A stretch of 64,000 nt of DNA from JBBWZH01 sp035544115. GTDB lineage: Bacteria; Actinomycetota; Actinomycetes; Mycobacteriales; CADCTP01. The notes under the pieces are model-generated. The model was given only the letters and a program-made list of their open reading frames with translations. It had not been told where the DNA came from and ran no database searches. The stretch lies in contig OY970235.1 of assembly GCA_963714145.1 (NCBI GenBank), positions 5,580,001 to 5,644,000 of the forward strand, given 5' to 3'. Both the position numbers and the translations under genes were made by a program. Below, piece after piece: positions 40,807-49,243 of the stretch (the first letter of the stretch is position 1; the number at the start of each line of letters is the position of its first letter).

Positions 40807-43652
40807 GGTTGGTCAATTTCTTTCAGTTTGGCGCGCACCTCCGCGGCGTTGGGGTGGCCGAGTTGTTCGAAGATGTCGAGGGCGTACCGCCAGGCCGCGG
40901 CGGCCTCATCGAGCTGGCCGGCGGCGTGCTCGGCGGTGCCGAGTGAGGCCGCGGTGTCGGCCTCGTTGTAGCGGTAGTCGAACTCGTGGTACCGCTCGAC
41001 CGCCGCCTGGTAGCAGGCGATAGCCTCCCGGTGCTGGCCGAGCCGGTGGTGGGCGTAGCCGAGGCTGTCCCAGGTGTCGGCCTGGCACAGCCGGTCGCCG
41101 AGCACCGCCTGCAGTCGCAGCGCCTGCTCGCAGTGCGCGATGGCAGCCGAGTAGTTGCCGAGCCGCGCGTGGAACCAGCCGACCGCGTTGAGCGCCTTGG
41201 CCTCGCCGGTCCCCCGACCGGCATCCCGGAACAGGTCGCGGGACTGTTCGGCGTGGCCGAGCGCCTCCCGGTGCCGCCCCTGCCGTTCGAGCACCAGCGA
41301 GAAGTGGTAGTGCGCGTTGGCGAGGCCGCCGGTGTCCGCGGCCGCCCGGTACAGGTCCAGGGACCGTCGCAAGTGGACGGTGCCGTCGTCGTACCGGTCG
41401 AAGCGGACGTAGGCGCAGCCCAGGAAGCAGTGCGCGAAGGCCTGCTTGGCCGGGTCGGCCAGCCGCCGGGCGGCCTCGAGCGCGGCGTTGAGCACCTCGA
41501 TCGAGTCGTACCAGTGGCCCTGGTAGAGCAGGAACCGGTGCAGCGTCCAGGCGAGCTGCCAGACCTCGGTGTCGAAGCCGGCGACCTGGCGGATGGCCGC
41601 CAGCAGCACCCGGTGCTCCGCGTCGAACCAGGCCTGCGCCTGCCCGCGGTCGGCGAACCGCTGCGGGCCGACCCCGGGCGGGACCGCGCCCAACGTGGTG
41701 GAGTCGTCCCGGCTGGGGTTCAGCAGCCGGTCGGCGGCGTACCCGCTGTGCACATAGTGGCCCAGCATCCGCAGCAGCGCCGCCTGCCGGTCCGCCTCGG
41801 TGTCCTGCCGGTGGGCCTGCTCGGTGGCGTACGCGCGCAGCAGGTCGTGGCAGGTGTACCGGCCCGGGGCGTGCTCGGCGACCAGGTGCGAGCGGGCTAG
41901 CTCGGCGAGCAGCGGCCGGCCGGCGCCGGTGGCCACGCCGGCCATGCTCGCCGCGGCCGGCGCCGCGACATCCGGGCCCGGGTGCAGCCCCAGCAGCCGG
42001 AACAGCCGCGCGGCCGGCGGGCTCAGCTGCCGGTAGGACCAGGAGAACACGGTCCGCGGGTCGGTGGCCGGGTCCGCGCCGACGAACTCGTCCAGGCCGC
42101 CGCGGGCCGCCCGCAGCTCAGCGGCCAGGACGGCGAGGCCGAACGCGGGGTGGGCGGCCGCCCGCGCGGCCACGACCGCCAGCGCCAGCGGCAGCCGCGC
42201 GCAGGCGGCGACGATCTCGTCCACGGCCCGCGGTTCGGCGGCCACCCGGTCCGCGCCGACGCGGCGGGCCAGCAGGTCGCGCGCCTCGGCGGCGCTGGGC
42301 AGCGCCAGCGTCAGCGGGTGCGCGCCGGCCGCGGCGACCAGGCCGGCGAGCTGGTTGCGGCTGGTCACCACGGCCACGCAGCCGGGTGCGCCGGGCAGCA
42401 GCGGGCGGACCTGCTCGGCGTCCCGGGCGTTGTCCAGCAGCACCAGTACCCGCCGGCCGGCCAGCAGGCTGCGGTACAGGCCCACCTGCCCGTCCACGCT
42501 GGCCGGGATCCGCTCCGGCGGAACCTCCAGCGCCTCCAGGAACCCGCGGACCGCCTCGCCCGGCGGGACCGGCGAACCGGTCGGGTCGAAGCCCCGCAGG
42601 TTCACGTACAGCTGCCCGTCGCCGAACCGGTCGGCCACCCGGTGCGACCAGTGCACGGCCAGCGCGGTCTTGCCCACCCCGGCCATGCCGTCGATGGTCG
42701 CGATCGCCACCCCACCCGCGGGGCCACCGGCGCCGCCGCTCGGGCCGTCGGGCGCCGGTGGGAGCAGGCCGTCCAGCCAGCGCAGCTCGCCGTCCCGGCC
42801 GCTGAAGCCGGCCACGTCCGGCGGCAGCTGGGCCGGCGCCATCCGGCGCGCCGCCGCCGCCACCGGCACCGCCGGCGCGGCTGGGCGGCTCGGCGCCGGG
42901 CGGGGCAACTCGCCGCGCAGCAGCGCCCGGTGCAGGTCGCGCAGCTCGGGTCCCGGGTCGGTGCCCAGCTCGTCGGCGAGCCGCTGCCGGACGACGACGT
43001 AGCGGTCGACGGCCTCCGCGTCCCGCCCGGCCGCGTGCAGCGCCCGCATCAGCAGGACCTCCAGCGGCTCGACGAGCGGGTGGTCGGCGGCGTGGTCGGG
43101 CAGCGCGGTGATCACCGCGCCGGGGCGGCCCAGCCGCAGCTCGGCCTCGGCCCAGCCGACCACCGCATCCAGCCGCTGCCGCTCGCAGCTGCCCCGAACC
43201 TGCGCGACCCACCGTCCTGGCAGGCCGGCCAGCGGCGGCCCCCGCCACAGGCCCAGCGCCTCGGTCAGCGCGGCGGCCCGGTCGGCATCGGCGCTGGCCG
43301 GGTCGCGCCCGCGCTCGATCAGGTGCCAGAACCGGTGCAGGTCGACCGCGTGCGGCGGGAGGTCCAGCAGGTACCCGGCCGGCCGCCGCTCGATCGGCGC
43401 CGGCGCCTCGCCGGTGAGGCGGGCCGCGTACCGCAGCAGCTGGCGGATCCGGCTCAGGTGCGAGTACAGCACGTTGCGCGCCTCGGCCGGCGGGCTGTCG
43501 TCCCAGATCCGGTCGATGAGCAGCTCGATCGCGACCGGCCGCCCGGCGTCCACGGCGAGCGCCGCCAGCACGGCCTGCTGCCGTGGCGTTCCCACGTCCA
43601 GCAGCCGGCCCGCGGCGAGCAGTTCCACCCCGCCCAGCAGGCGCAGTTCCAC
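40797..43652 (-). CDS. AfsR/SARP regulator with NB-ARC and TPR domains
   Basis: A 951-aa full-length AfsR-type regulator: winged helix (residues ~1-95, VELRLLGGVELLAAGRLLDV), BTAD to ~245, NB-ARC with Walker A DGMAGVGKT and VLVLLDNARDAEQ, then about six tetratricopeptide repeats to the C-terminus (for example ALNAVGWFHARLGNYSAAI). The GTG start has GGGGGCGG upstream. It is the first gene of the operon with the 90-aa peptide and the radical SAM enzyme, and divergent from the amidase genes. A direct-repeat SARP-type box lies in the divergent promoter region. Confidence 0.9.
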   Translation of the reverse strand: MELRLLGGVELLAAGRLLDVGTPRQQAVLAALAVDAGRPVAIELLIDRIWDDSPPAEARNVLYSHLSRIRQLLRYAARLTGEAPAPIERRPAGYLLDLPPHAVDLHRFWHLIERGRDPASADADRAAALTEALGLWRGPPLAGLPGRWVAQVRGSCERQRLDAVVGWAEAELRLGRPGAVITALPDHAADHPLVEPLEVLLMRALHAAGRDAEAVDRYVVVRQRLADELGTDPGPELRDLHRALLRGELPRPAPSRPAAPAVPVAAAARRMAPAQLPPDVAGFSGRDGELRWLDGLLPPAPDGPSGGAGGPAGGVAIATIDGMAGVGKTALAVHWSHRVADRFGDGQLYVNLRGFDPTGSPVPPGEAVRGFLEALEVPPERIPASVDGQVGLYRSLLAGRRVLVLLDNARDAEQVRPLLPGAPGCVAVVTSRNQLAGLVAAAGAHPLTLALPSAAEARDLLARRVGADRVAAEPRAVDEIVAACARLPLALAVVAARAAAHPAFGLAVLAAELRAARGGLDEFVGADPATDPRTVFSWSYRQLSPPAARLFRLLGLHPGPDVAAPAAASMAGVATGAGRPLLAELARSHLVAEHAPGRYTCHDLLRAYATEQAHRQDTEADRQAALLRMLGHYVHSGYAADRLLNPSRDDSTTLGAVPPGVGPQRFADRGQAQAWFDAEHRVLLAAIRQVAGFDTEVWQLAWTLHRFLLYQGHWYDSIEVLNAALEAARRLADPAKQAFAHCFLGCAYVRFDRYDDGTVHLRRSLDLYRAAADTGGLANAHYHFSLVLERQGRHREALGHAEQSRDLFRDAGRGTGEAKALNAVGWFHARLGNYSAAIAHCEQALRLQAVLGDRLCQADTWDSLGYAHHRLGQHREAIACYQAAVERYHEFDYRYNEADTAASLGTAEHAAGQLDEAAAAWRYALDIFEQLGHPNAAEVRAKLKEIDQPVS

Positions 43653-43712
43653 GGCCGCCCCCGGTGATCGATCCGTCAGGAGCGGTCGGTCACGAGCCGA
43701 TCCTGACCGGTC

Positions 43713-43733
43713 CGCAAGGTTGTCGCAAGGTTG
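43713..43733 (+). promoter_or_regulatory. SARP-type direct repeat (CGCAAGGTTG twice, 11-bp period)
   Basis: CGCAAGGTTG occurs at 43713-43722 and again at 43724-43733. SARP activators bind direct repeats with a one-helical-turn (11-base) period overlapping the -35 region. The site lies 68 bases before the small coupled ORF and in the divergent region of the SARP gene, so it may control both. Confidence 0.6.
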
Positions 43734-43800
43734 CTGCCCAGGGCGCGCGGTCACGGTGAGCCATCGACACCTCCGCCCGACCCCGATCGAGGGAGTGCCC

Positions 43801-43950
43801 ATGACCAGACCCGACCCGCCGCCGGCCATGCCGGAGGTGCGGGACCTCACCGACGAGGAGTACGAGCAGACGTACGCCTCCGGCACCGGCGGGCACGACC
43901 TGCCGCCGGACGTGCTCACCGCGCTCACCGACCCCGGCAGCCAGCCATGA
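43801..43950 (+). CDS. 49-aa acidic protein coupled to the amidase gene
   Basis: An ORF with a clear GAGGGAG ribosome site eight bases upstream and an ATGA overlap with the amidase start. The product (MTRPDPPPAMPEVRD and so on) is acidic, proline-rich at both ends and has a central DLTDEEYEQTYASGTGGHD. No signal peptide or Cys. Position suggests a partner of the amidase, for example an immunity, chaperone or delivery factor, or a peptide substrate. Function unknown. Confidence 0.6.
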   Translation: MTRPDPPPAMPEVRDLTDEEYEQTYASGTGGHDLPPDVLTALTDPGSQP

Positions 43951-44684
43951 ACCTGCCGTTCATCGAGGCGTTCACGCACGGCGGCCGGTTCCACCAGCGA
44001 CCGCGGCTGCTGGTGGTGCACTCCACCGAGGGGCCGATGTCCCGGGGCAATGCCCGCGCGCTGGCCGGGCCGGGGTTCTTCGGCGGCCCGAAGGCGGGCA
44101 CGTCGGCGCACGCGATCTTCGACCCGGCCGAGGGCGTCGAGATGGTCAAGCCCGACCACGTCGCCTTCCACGTCGGCCCCGGCGGCAACGGCGTCAGCAT
44201 CGGCACCGAGCACTGCGGCCGGGTGTCGCTGACGAAGGAGCAGTGGCTGTCACCGGACGCCCGCGCGATGCTGCGCCGGTCCGCCGAGTGGAACGCCCAG
44301 TACGCGCGCGCCCTCGACATCCCGCCGCGGTGGCTGTCGCTGACCGCGCTCGCCGCCGGCCAGTCCGGCTTCTGCACCCACAACGACATCCGGCTGGTGT
44401 TCGGCGGCACCACGCACACCGACCCCGGACGGAACTTCCCGTACGCCTGGTACATGGACCAGGTCCAGGCCTTTCACGCCGGCAAGACACCACCGGAGGA
44501 CGACATGCCCCTCACCGACGCCGACTTCCACCGCATCCGGCTGGAGGTCATCACCGCCCTGAACGACCCGACCCACCAGTACCTGCAGGACGAGCTCGCC
44601 CCGATCAAGGACGGCCTCAAGGCCGTGCAGGAGAACCAGGCCCGGCTCGCCGAGGCCGTCCGCCACCTCCGCCCGCAGAACTAG
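43947..44684 (+). CDS. N-acetylmuramoyl-L-alanine amidase, endolysin-like
   Basis: A 245-aa protein with an Amidase_2 (T7 lysozyme/PGRP-like) domain in residues ~1-165. The zinc histidines are in LLVVHSTEGP and THTDPGRNFP, and the conserved SIGTEHCG strand is present. The C-terminal ~60 residues are a helical, coiled-coil-like tail (LQDELAPIKDGLKAVQENQ). There is no signal peptide, so it resembles a phage endolysin or an amidase released by lysis. It cleaves the stem peptide from peptidoglycan. It sits behind the SARP box with the small coupled ORF. Confidence 0.83.
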   Translation: MNLPFIEAFTHGGRFHQRPRLLVVHSTEGPMSRGNARALAGPGFFGGPKAGTSAHAIFDPAEGVEMVKPDHVAFHVGPGGNGVSIGTEHCGRVSLTKEQWLSPDARAMLRRSAEWNAQYARALDIPPRWLSLTALAAGQSGFCTHNDIRLVFGGTTHTDPGRNFPYAWYMDQVQAFHAGKTPPEDDMPLTDADFHRIRLEVITALNDPTHQYLQDELAPIKDGLKAVQENQARLAEAVRHLRPQN

Positions 44685-44742
44685 CACCCACCGACGCCGC
44701 CCCGCCCCGACCCCGACCCGCACGCCGGGGCGGGGCGGTTCC

Positions 44743-44781
44743 GCGCCGATCCCGCCACCGCGCGGGTGGCGGGATCGGCGC
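44743..44781. terminator. Strong hairpin between convergent genes
   Basis: A perfect 17-bp stem (GCGCCGATCCCGCCACC and complement) with a 5-base loop, between the amidase gene and the small minus-strand gene. Probably a bidirectional terminator. Confidence 0.8.
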
Positions 44782-44851
44782 CCGGCCGGGGCCCAGGTCA
44801 GCAGACCGGGGCTCAGGGTCAGCAGACCGATGTCGAGCGGGACCAGCACGG

Positions 44852-45055
44852 TCAGCAGCGTTGCCGCGGCGACCACGTCGCAGTTCGACGTATCGAACCT
44901 GGGTGATGACGATGCCGACCCCGCTTGGTCGGGCCCTCCGCGTGCGCCGCCGGGATGCTCCCGAGGTACGCACCGGCCAGCACCGCGGCGGTGAGCAGCA
45001 ACGGGGCTGGGCGGCCACCGCGCGCGGCCATATCGGGTCGACGGAACCTGGACAT
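44852..45055 (-). CDS. Small secreted basic peptide (possible)
   Basis: A 67-aa ORF starting at an ATG preceded by GGAGGTCAG. Residues ~9-39 form a signal peptide (RPAPLLLTAAVLAGAYLGS, cleavage near PAAHA-EGP). The predicted mature part is about 28 residues, Arg/His-rich, ending SPRQRC. A neighbouring frame just downstream is strongly hydrophobic (DVVAAATLLTVLVPLDIGLL), so a frameshift within the gene is possible. A CGCAAG direct-repeat box lies ~95 bases upstream on the same strand. Confidence 0.4.
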   Translation of the reverse strand: MSRFRRPDMAARGGRPAPLLLTAAVLAGAYLGSIPAAHAEGPTKRGRHRHHPGSIRRTATWSPRQRC

Positions 45056-45350
45056 CTGACCTCCAGTTGGCCCGCCGGGCCGCCACACCGGCGGGCGTGG
45101 CAGGGCGGTGCCTCACTACGAGCCTGCGGGCCGGACCTGATCGCGAATCTTGCGCGGACCTTGCGGCCAGGTTCGCCGCCTCCAGCGCAGAGCAGCCAAG
45201 TTTCCGGACGGCCCCAGCTCGGTGGTCAGCTCCAAGCGGCGCCAACCCGTCCGGCGGACCCGCCCCGCATGCCCCCCTGCACGGGTAATTCGGGCCGGCT
45301 CGGGACCGCCACTGGCGCGGCGCCGGGGTCAAAGGAGGGTCAAATGATCA
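45056..45350. other. Intergenic region between the small secreted ORF and the tRNA
   Basis: About 295 bases without a credible gene. It carries the CGCAAG direct repeat described separately. Confidence 0.5.
45147..45166 (-). promoter_or_regulatory. Second SARP-type direct repeat (CGCAAG, 11-bp period)
   Basis: Read on the minus strand, CGCAAGGTCCG is followed directly by CGCAAGATT: the hexamer CGCAAG repeats with an 11-base period, as in the box at 43713-43733. It points toward the small secreted ORF starting at 45055. Confidence 0.5.
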
Positions 45351-45382
45351 AGGCCCGGTTCCGATGATCCGGAACCGGGCCT
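45351..45382 (-). terminator. Intrinsic terminator of the tRNA transcript
   Basis: Perfect 12-bp stem AGGCCCGGTTCC/GGAACCGGGCCT with an 8-base loop, 18 bases downstream of the tRNA 3' end on the minus strand and followed by TTGATCATTTG. Confidence 0.85.
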
Positions 45383-45400
45383 CTGACCTGCTACTTCTCG

Positions 45401-45474
45401 TAGCGGGGGTAGGATTTGAACCTACGACCTCTGGGTTATGAGCCCAGCGAGCTACCGAGCTGCTCCACCCCGCG
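45401..45474 (-). tRNA. Initiator tRNA-fMet (anticodon CAT)
   Basis: The minus strand folds into a complete cloverleaf: acceptor GCGGGG/CCCCGC, D-arm AGCTCGGTAGCT, anticodon arm GGGCTCATAACCC with the three G-C pairs diagnostic of initiator tRNA, and T-arm GTAGGTTCAAATCCTAC. The first base pair is mismatched (C1 opposite U72), the other initiator hallmark. CCA is not encoded. Confidence 0.95.
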
Positions 45475-45538
45475 TCGGTAGCTTTAGTTTACGTGCGCTA
45501 CCAGTGCGGGGCAAATCGGCCCCCGGGCGGGGCGGAAA

Positions 45539-48493
45539 CTACCCGCCCGGGCTGCTAGTCGCGGTGGGCGTCGGGGTGGGTGAGGTACTGGCGCGGATGC
45601 GGCCGTACTGGTCGACGGCACGCTGCAGCGCCGCCTGGGCGTCGCCGATCCGGGACAGGTCGCCGCTCTTGTAGGCGGCGCTCAGCTCCGCGATCGCCCG
45701 GTCGATCGCGGTGATCGCCTGGGACAGGTCGGTCGACCCGCTCGGTGTCGGAGTCGGGGTGCCGGCCGGCCCGCTCGGTGTGACCGTTGGCGTGGGCGTG
45801 GTGGTCCCGCCTCCCGGCGAGGAGCCCTGGTCGGGCGCCCCCGATCCGGCGCCGGGTCCGAACAGCGAATCCAGCCCCTCCTTCAGGGTGTTCTCGAAGG
45901 CGATCTTGTCGCCGAACGCGACCAGCACCTTCTGCAGCACCGGGAACGCGTTCGGTGGAGCGGCCGCCACGTACATCGGCTCGACGTACAGCAGGCCGCC
46001 GCCGACCGGCAGGGTGAGCAGGTTGCCGAAGATCACTCTCGATCCTCGCTGGTCCAGCAGCGACACCAACTGCGAGATCTCCGGTGTCGAACTGAACTTG
46101 CTCTGCACCTGCCCAGGTCCGAGTACGGCCTGGCTGCCGGGTAACTCGAGCACCCGGAACTTGCCGTAGTCATCCGGATCGCTGGACACCGTCAGGTACG
46201 CGGCCAGGTTCGGCCGGTTCAGCGCGGTGAGCGCGCTGGTCAACTGGAACGTCGCGCCGTCCTGGCCGGGTGCCTGGGCGAGGATGTAGTACGGCGGCTG
46301 GTCGCCGGTGCCTTCCTTGGTCGGGTCGTCCGGCACGGCCCAGAAGTCCTGCGAGTTGAAGAACCGGACCGGGTCGGTGACGTGGTACTTGGTGAGCAGC
46401 TTGCGCTGCACCTTGAACAGGTCCTCCGGGTAACGGAAGTGCGAGCGCAGCTCGTCGCTGATGTCGGACGCCGGCTTGATCACGCCCGGATAGATCTTCT
46501 GCCAGGTCTGCAGCACCGGGTCGGTCGGGTCGAACTGGTAGAGCGTGACCGTGCCGTCGTAGGCGTCGACGGTGGCCTTGACCGAGTTGCGGATGTAGTT
46601 CACTTCCTGGTTCGGCAGCCGGCGGGTGCCCTGCCCGGACAGCGAGTCGGAGGTGACGTCGCCGAGCGTCTCGTGCTGCGAGTACGGGAAGCCGTTCAGC
46701 GTGGTGTAGCCGTCCAGGATCCAGACGATCCGCTTGTTCACCACGGCCGGGTACGGGTCACCGTCCACCTTCAGGAACGGGGCGACCTTCTCCACCCGAT
46801 CGGTGGGGTCCCGGACGAAGAGGATCTTCGAGGACGGGTTCACCGCACCGGACAGCAGGATGTTGCGTTCCCGGTAGTAGATCGCGAACGCGAGCCGGTG
46901 CAGCGAGCTGCCGAGGTTGACGCCACCCGAGCCGTCGTAGGTCGACTTCTCGTCGGTGGTGCCGCTCGGCCGGTCGAACTCGCGGGCCTGCTCGCCGGAC
47001 CGGGCGCCGACGATCGAGTAGTCGGTGAGCAGCTCGCCGTAGTAGATCCGGGGCTGGTCGATGGTGATCGGCCCCTCCGGTGGGAGACCGCCCTCGGCGA
47101 AGTCCTGGGTGGTCTGCAGCGCGCCCCGGTTCGCCGCCGCCGCGACCAGCCCGTTGCCGTGGGTGAAGACCAGGTGCCGGTTGATCCAGTTCTGCTGGTT
47201 GTCGGCCAGCTCGCTGGAGACCAGCTCGCGAACGCCCAACACGTAGTCCTGCGGCTTCCCGCCGTTGACCCCGGGGATCGTGTACCGGTCGATGTCCAGC
47301 TTCTCCGGGAAGCCGTAGACGTTGCGGATCTGCTGCAGGTTGGTGAACGTGGCGGAGAGGATGTTCGGGTCGAGCAGCCGCGCGTTCGGGATCGTCGCCT
47401 TGTCCGCCCGCAACGTCGCGCTGTCGGCGACGGTCTTGGCGTCGTAGGTCTCGTCCTCGACCGGGCCGCCCTTGTCGGCCGTCTGGATGCCGTACGCCTG
47501 CCGGGTCGCCTCGATGTTCCGGCTGATGTACTCCTTCTCCTTCTGGTCGGCGTTCGGCCGGACCGTGAACTGCTGCATCAGCGCCGGGTAGATGCCGCTG
47601 GTGATGACGCTGGTCAGGATCAGCAGCACCACCGCGATCGCCGGCAACTGCACGTTGCGCAGGAAGATGTTGGCGAACACCGCGACCGCGCAGATCAACG
47701 CGACGATGATCAGGATGGTCTTCGCCGGCAGCACCGCGTTCACGTCGGTGTACGAGGCACCGGTGAAGTTGGCCCGGTCGGAGAACACCAGGCCGTACCG
47801 GTCGAGGTAGTAGGCCACCGCCTTGAGCAACAGGAACACGCCGAGCAGCACGACCAGGTGCACCCGGGCGGCCGGCGTGACCTTCTCCCCCGGCGTCTGC
47901 AGCCGCAGCCCGCCGAACAGGTAGTGCACCACCAGCGCGCTGATCAGCGCCAGCACCACGGCGGTGAACAGGTAGCCGAGCACGAACCGCTCGAACGGAT
48001 AGGTGAAGACGAAGTAGGAGATGTCCTTGTGGAACTGGGGATCCGTCTGGCCGAACTTGGTGCCGTTGCGCCAGAGCAGCCAGGTCTCCCACCGGGTCTG
48101 CGCGGTGATCCCGGCGAACAGCCCGAGCAGGCCGCTGACCAGCAGCGCGACCAGCCGGCGGCGCGGCTCGAGCGCGGTGCGGTAGCGCTCCAGGTTCTGC
48201 TGTTCCGGCGAGACCGGCCGGAACGGCGGGCGGAACCGGTAGGCCAGCGCGATGTTCGCGCCGATCACCAGCGCCATCAGGATGCCGACGGTGAAGAACA
48301 GGAAGATCCGGGTCCGTAGCCCGGTACGGAAAACCTGCCGGAAGCCGACCTCGCCGAACCACAACCAGTCCACGTAGAGCCGGACCAGCGAGCCGAGCAC
48401 GGACAGGAGCAGGACAAGCAGAACGACGACGCCAATAATTATCTTGGCTCGGCGAGAGATGGACGGCACGGGTAGTGACGGCCGCATCGCCAC
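45539..48493 (-). CDS. UPF0182 family membrane protein
   Basis: A 984-aa protein of the large actinobacterial UPF0182 family (M. tuberculosis Rv3193c type). The N-terminal ~310 residues carry about seven membrane helices (KIIIGVVVLLVLLLSVLG, RIFLFFTVGILMALVIGAN and others). The long outer domain contains NQQNWINRHLVFTHGNGLV, and a Ser/Pro/Thr-rich tail (TPTPTVTPSGPAGTPTPTP) ends the protein. The GTG start has AGGAG six bases upstream. Function is not established. Confidence 0.92.
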   Translation of the reverse strand: MAMRPSLPVPSISRRAKIIIGVVVLLVLLLSVLGSLVRLYVDWLWFGEVGFRQVFRTGLRTRIFLFFTVGILMALVIGANIALAYRFRPPFRPVSPEQQNLERYRTALEPRRRLVALLVSGLLGLFAGITAQTRWETWLLWRNGTKFGQTDPQFHKDISYFVFTYPFERFVLGYLFTAVVLALISALVVHYLFGGLRLQTPGEKVTPAARVHLVVLLGVFLLLKAVAYYLDRYGLVFSDRANFTGASYTDVNAVLPAKTILIIVALICAVAVFANIFLRNVQLPAIAVVLLILTSVITSGIYPALMQQFTVRPNADQKEKEYISRNIEATRQAYGIQTADKGGPVEDETYDAKTVADSATLRADKATIPNARLLDPNILSATFTNLQQIRNVYGFPEKLDIDRYTIPGVNGGKPQDYVLGVRELVSSELADNQQNWINRHLVFTHGNGLVAAAANRGALQTTQDFAEGGLPPEGPITIDQPRIYYGELLTDYSIVGARSGEQAREFDRPSGTTDEKSTYDGSGGVNLGSSLHRLAFAIYYRERNILLSGAVNPSSKILFVRDPTDRVEKVAPFLKVDGDPYPAVVNKRIVWILDGYTTLNGFPYSQHETLGDVTSDSLSGQGTRRLPNQEVNYIRNSVKATVDAYDGTVTLYQFDPTDPVLQTWQKIYPGVIKPASDISDELRSHFRYPEDLFKVQRKLLTKYHVTDPVRFFNSQDFWAVPDDPTKEGTGDQPPYYILAQAPGQDGATFQLTSALTALNRPNLAAYLTVSSDPDDYGKFRVLELPGSQAVLGPGQVQSKFSSTPEISQLVSLLDQRGSRVIFGNLLTLPVGGGLLYVEPMYVAAAPPNAFPVLQKVLVAFGDKIAFENTLKEGLDSLFGPGAGSGAPDQGSSPGGGTTTPTPTVTPSGPAGTPTPTPSGSTDLSQAITAIDRAIAELSAAYKSGDLSRIGDAQAALQRAVDQYGRIRASTSPTPTPTATSSPGG

Positions 48494-48655
48494 GGTGGGC
48501 TCCTGGGTCGAAGACTGTGCTGACGAGAGTGCAACTTACCGGCCCGGGTGCAGGTTCCCTGCGAGCGGCGGTCCGTAGATCGGCTAACGGTCGTCCGGAC
48601 GGCGGCTGACCGGGTGCTGCTGCGCCCCGCCGAGCGGCTTTGCCAGGATGGCCCG

Positions 48656-49174
48656 ATGACCGGCCAGTTGCAGGAAACCCTGATGGAGCTTGAACAGCAC
48701 GTCGCCCAGGCGGGCTGGGACCAACGCCCGCAGCTGTTCGCGCTCGCCGGGCTGGCCGAGTTCCGCGCCCAGGAGCCGGCGCTGGCCGCCCAACTCGGCC
48801 TGGACGGCGCCGCGGCCCCGACCGACGGGCTGGTCCCGATCCTGCAGGACGCGCTGCCCGACGGCCCGCTGGACGAGTCGCTGAGCCAGATCGGCTGGTC
48901 CGCGGAGGTCCGCGGCTGCGCGCTGGTACAGGAGGTGATGCTGCTCCCGCCGGCCGCCGAGCAGGGCATGCCGGACCAGCCCGACCAGTTGGACGTGCTC
49001 AGCTGGGTCGCCGAGCACCCGGAGCGGCGGGAGGCGCGGCTGGTGGTGGCGGTGCTGCGGGACGGCAGCCGGGCCTGCGCGGTCCGGCTGCGCGGCGCGT
49101 CCGAGGAGGAACTGCTGCTCGGCGACGATCTCGCCCCCAACCTGGCCGAGGCCCTGCTCGCCACGCTCGAGTAG
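48656..49174 (+). CDS. PPA1309 family protein
   Basis: A 172-aa soluble protein of a family found next to UPF0182 in actinobacteria. It begins MTGQLQETLMELEQHVAQAGWD, with LFALAGLAEFRAQEP and a C-terminal strand-rich half that includes RGCALVQEVMLLPPAAEQ and LVVAVLRDGSRACAVRLRG. No signal or membrane segments. Function unknown; the conserved position between UPF0182 and the YlbL-type protease suggests a link to envelope quality control. Confidence 0.8.
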   Translation: MTGQLQETLMELEQHVAQAGWDQRPQLFALAGLAEFRAQEPALAAQLGLDGAAAPTDGLVPILQDALPDGPLDESLSQIGWSAEVRGCALVQEVMLLPPAAEQGMPDQPDQLDVLSWVAEHPERREARLVVAVLRDGSRACAVRLRGASEEELLLGDDLAPNLAEALLATLE

Positions 49175-49243
49175 CCGGGCCTGCCAGCCGGCCCCACCGG
49201 CCGCGGCCGGGCGCCGGCCGCCGGCCGGGTGGCGTGGGCCGGG

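Noticed and set aside
43947..44684. Prophage
   Set aside because: Apart from the amidase there are no integrase, structural or replication genes of phage type in the window.
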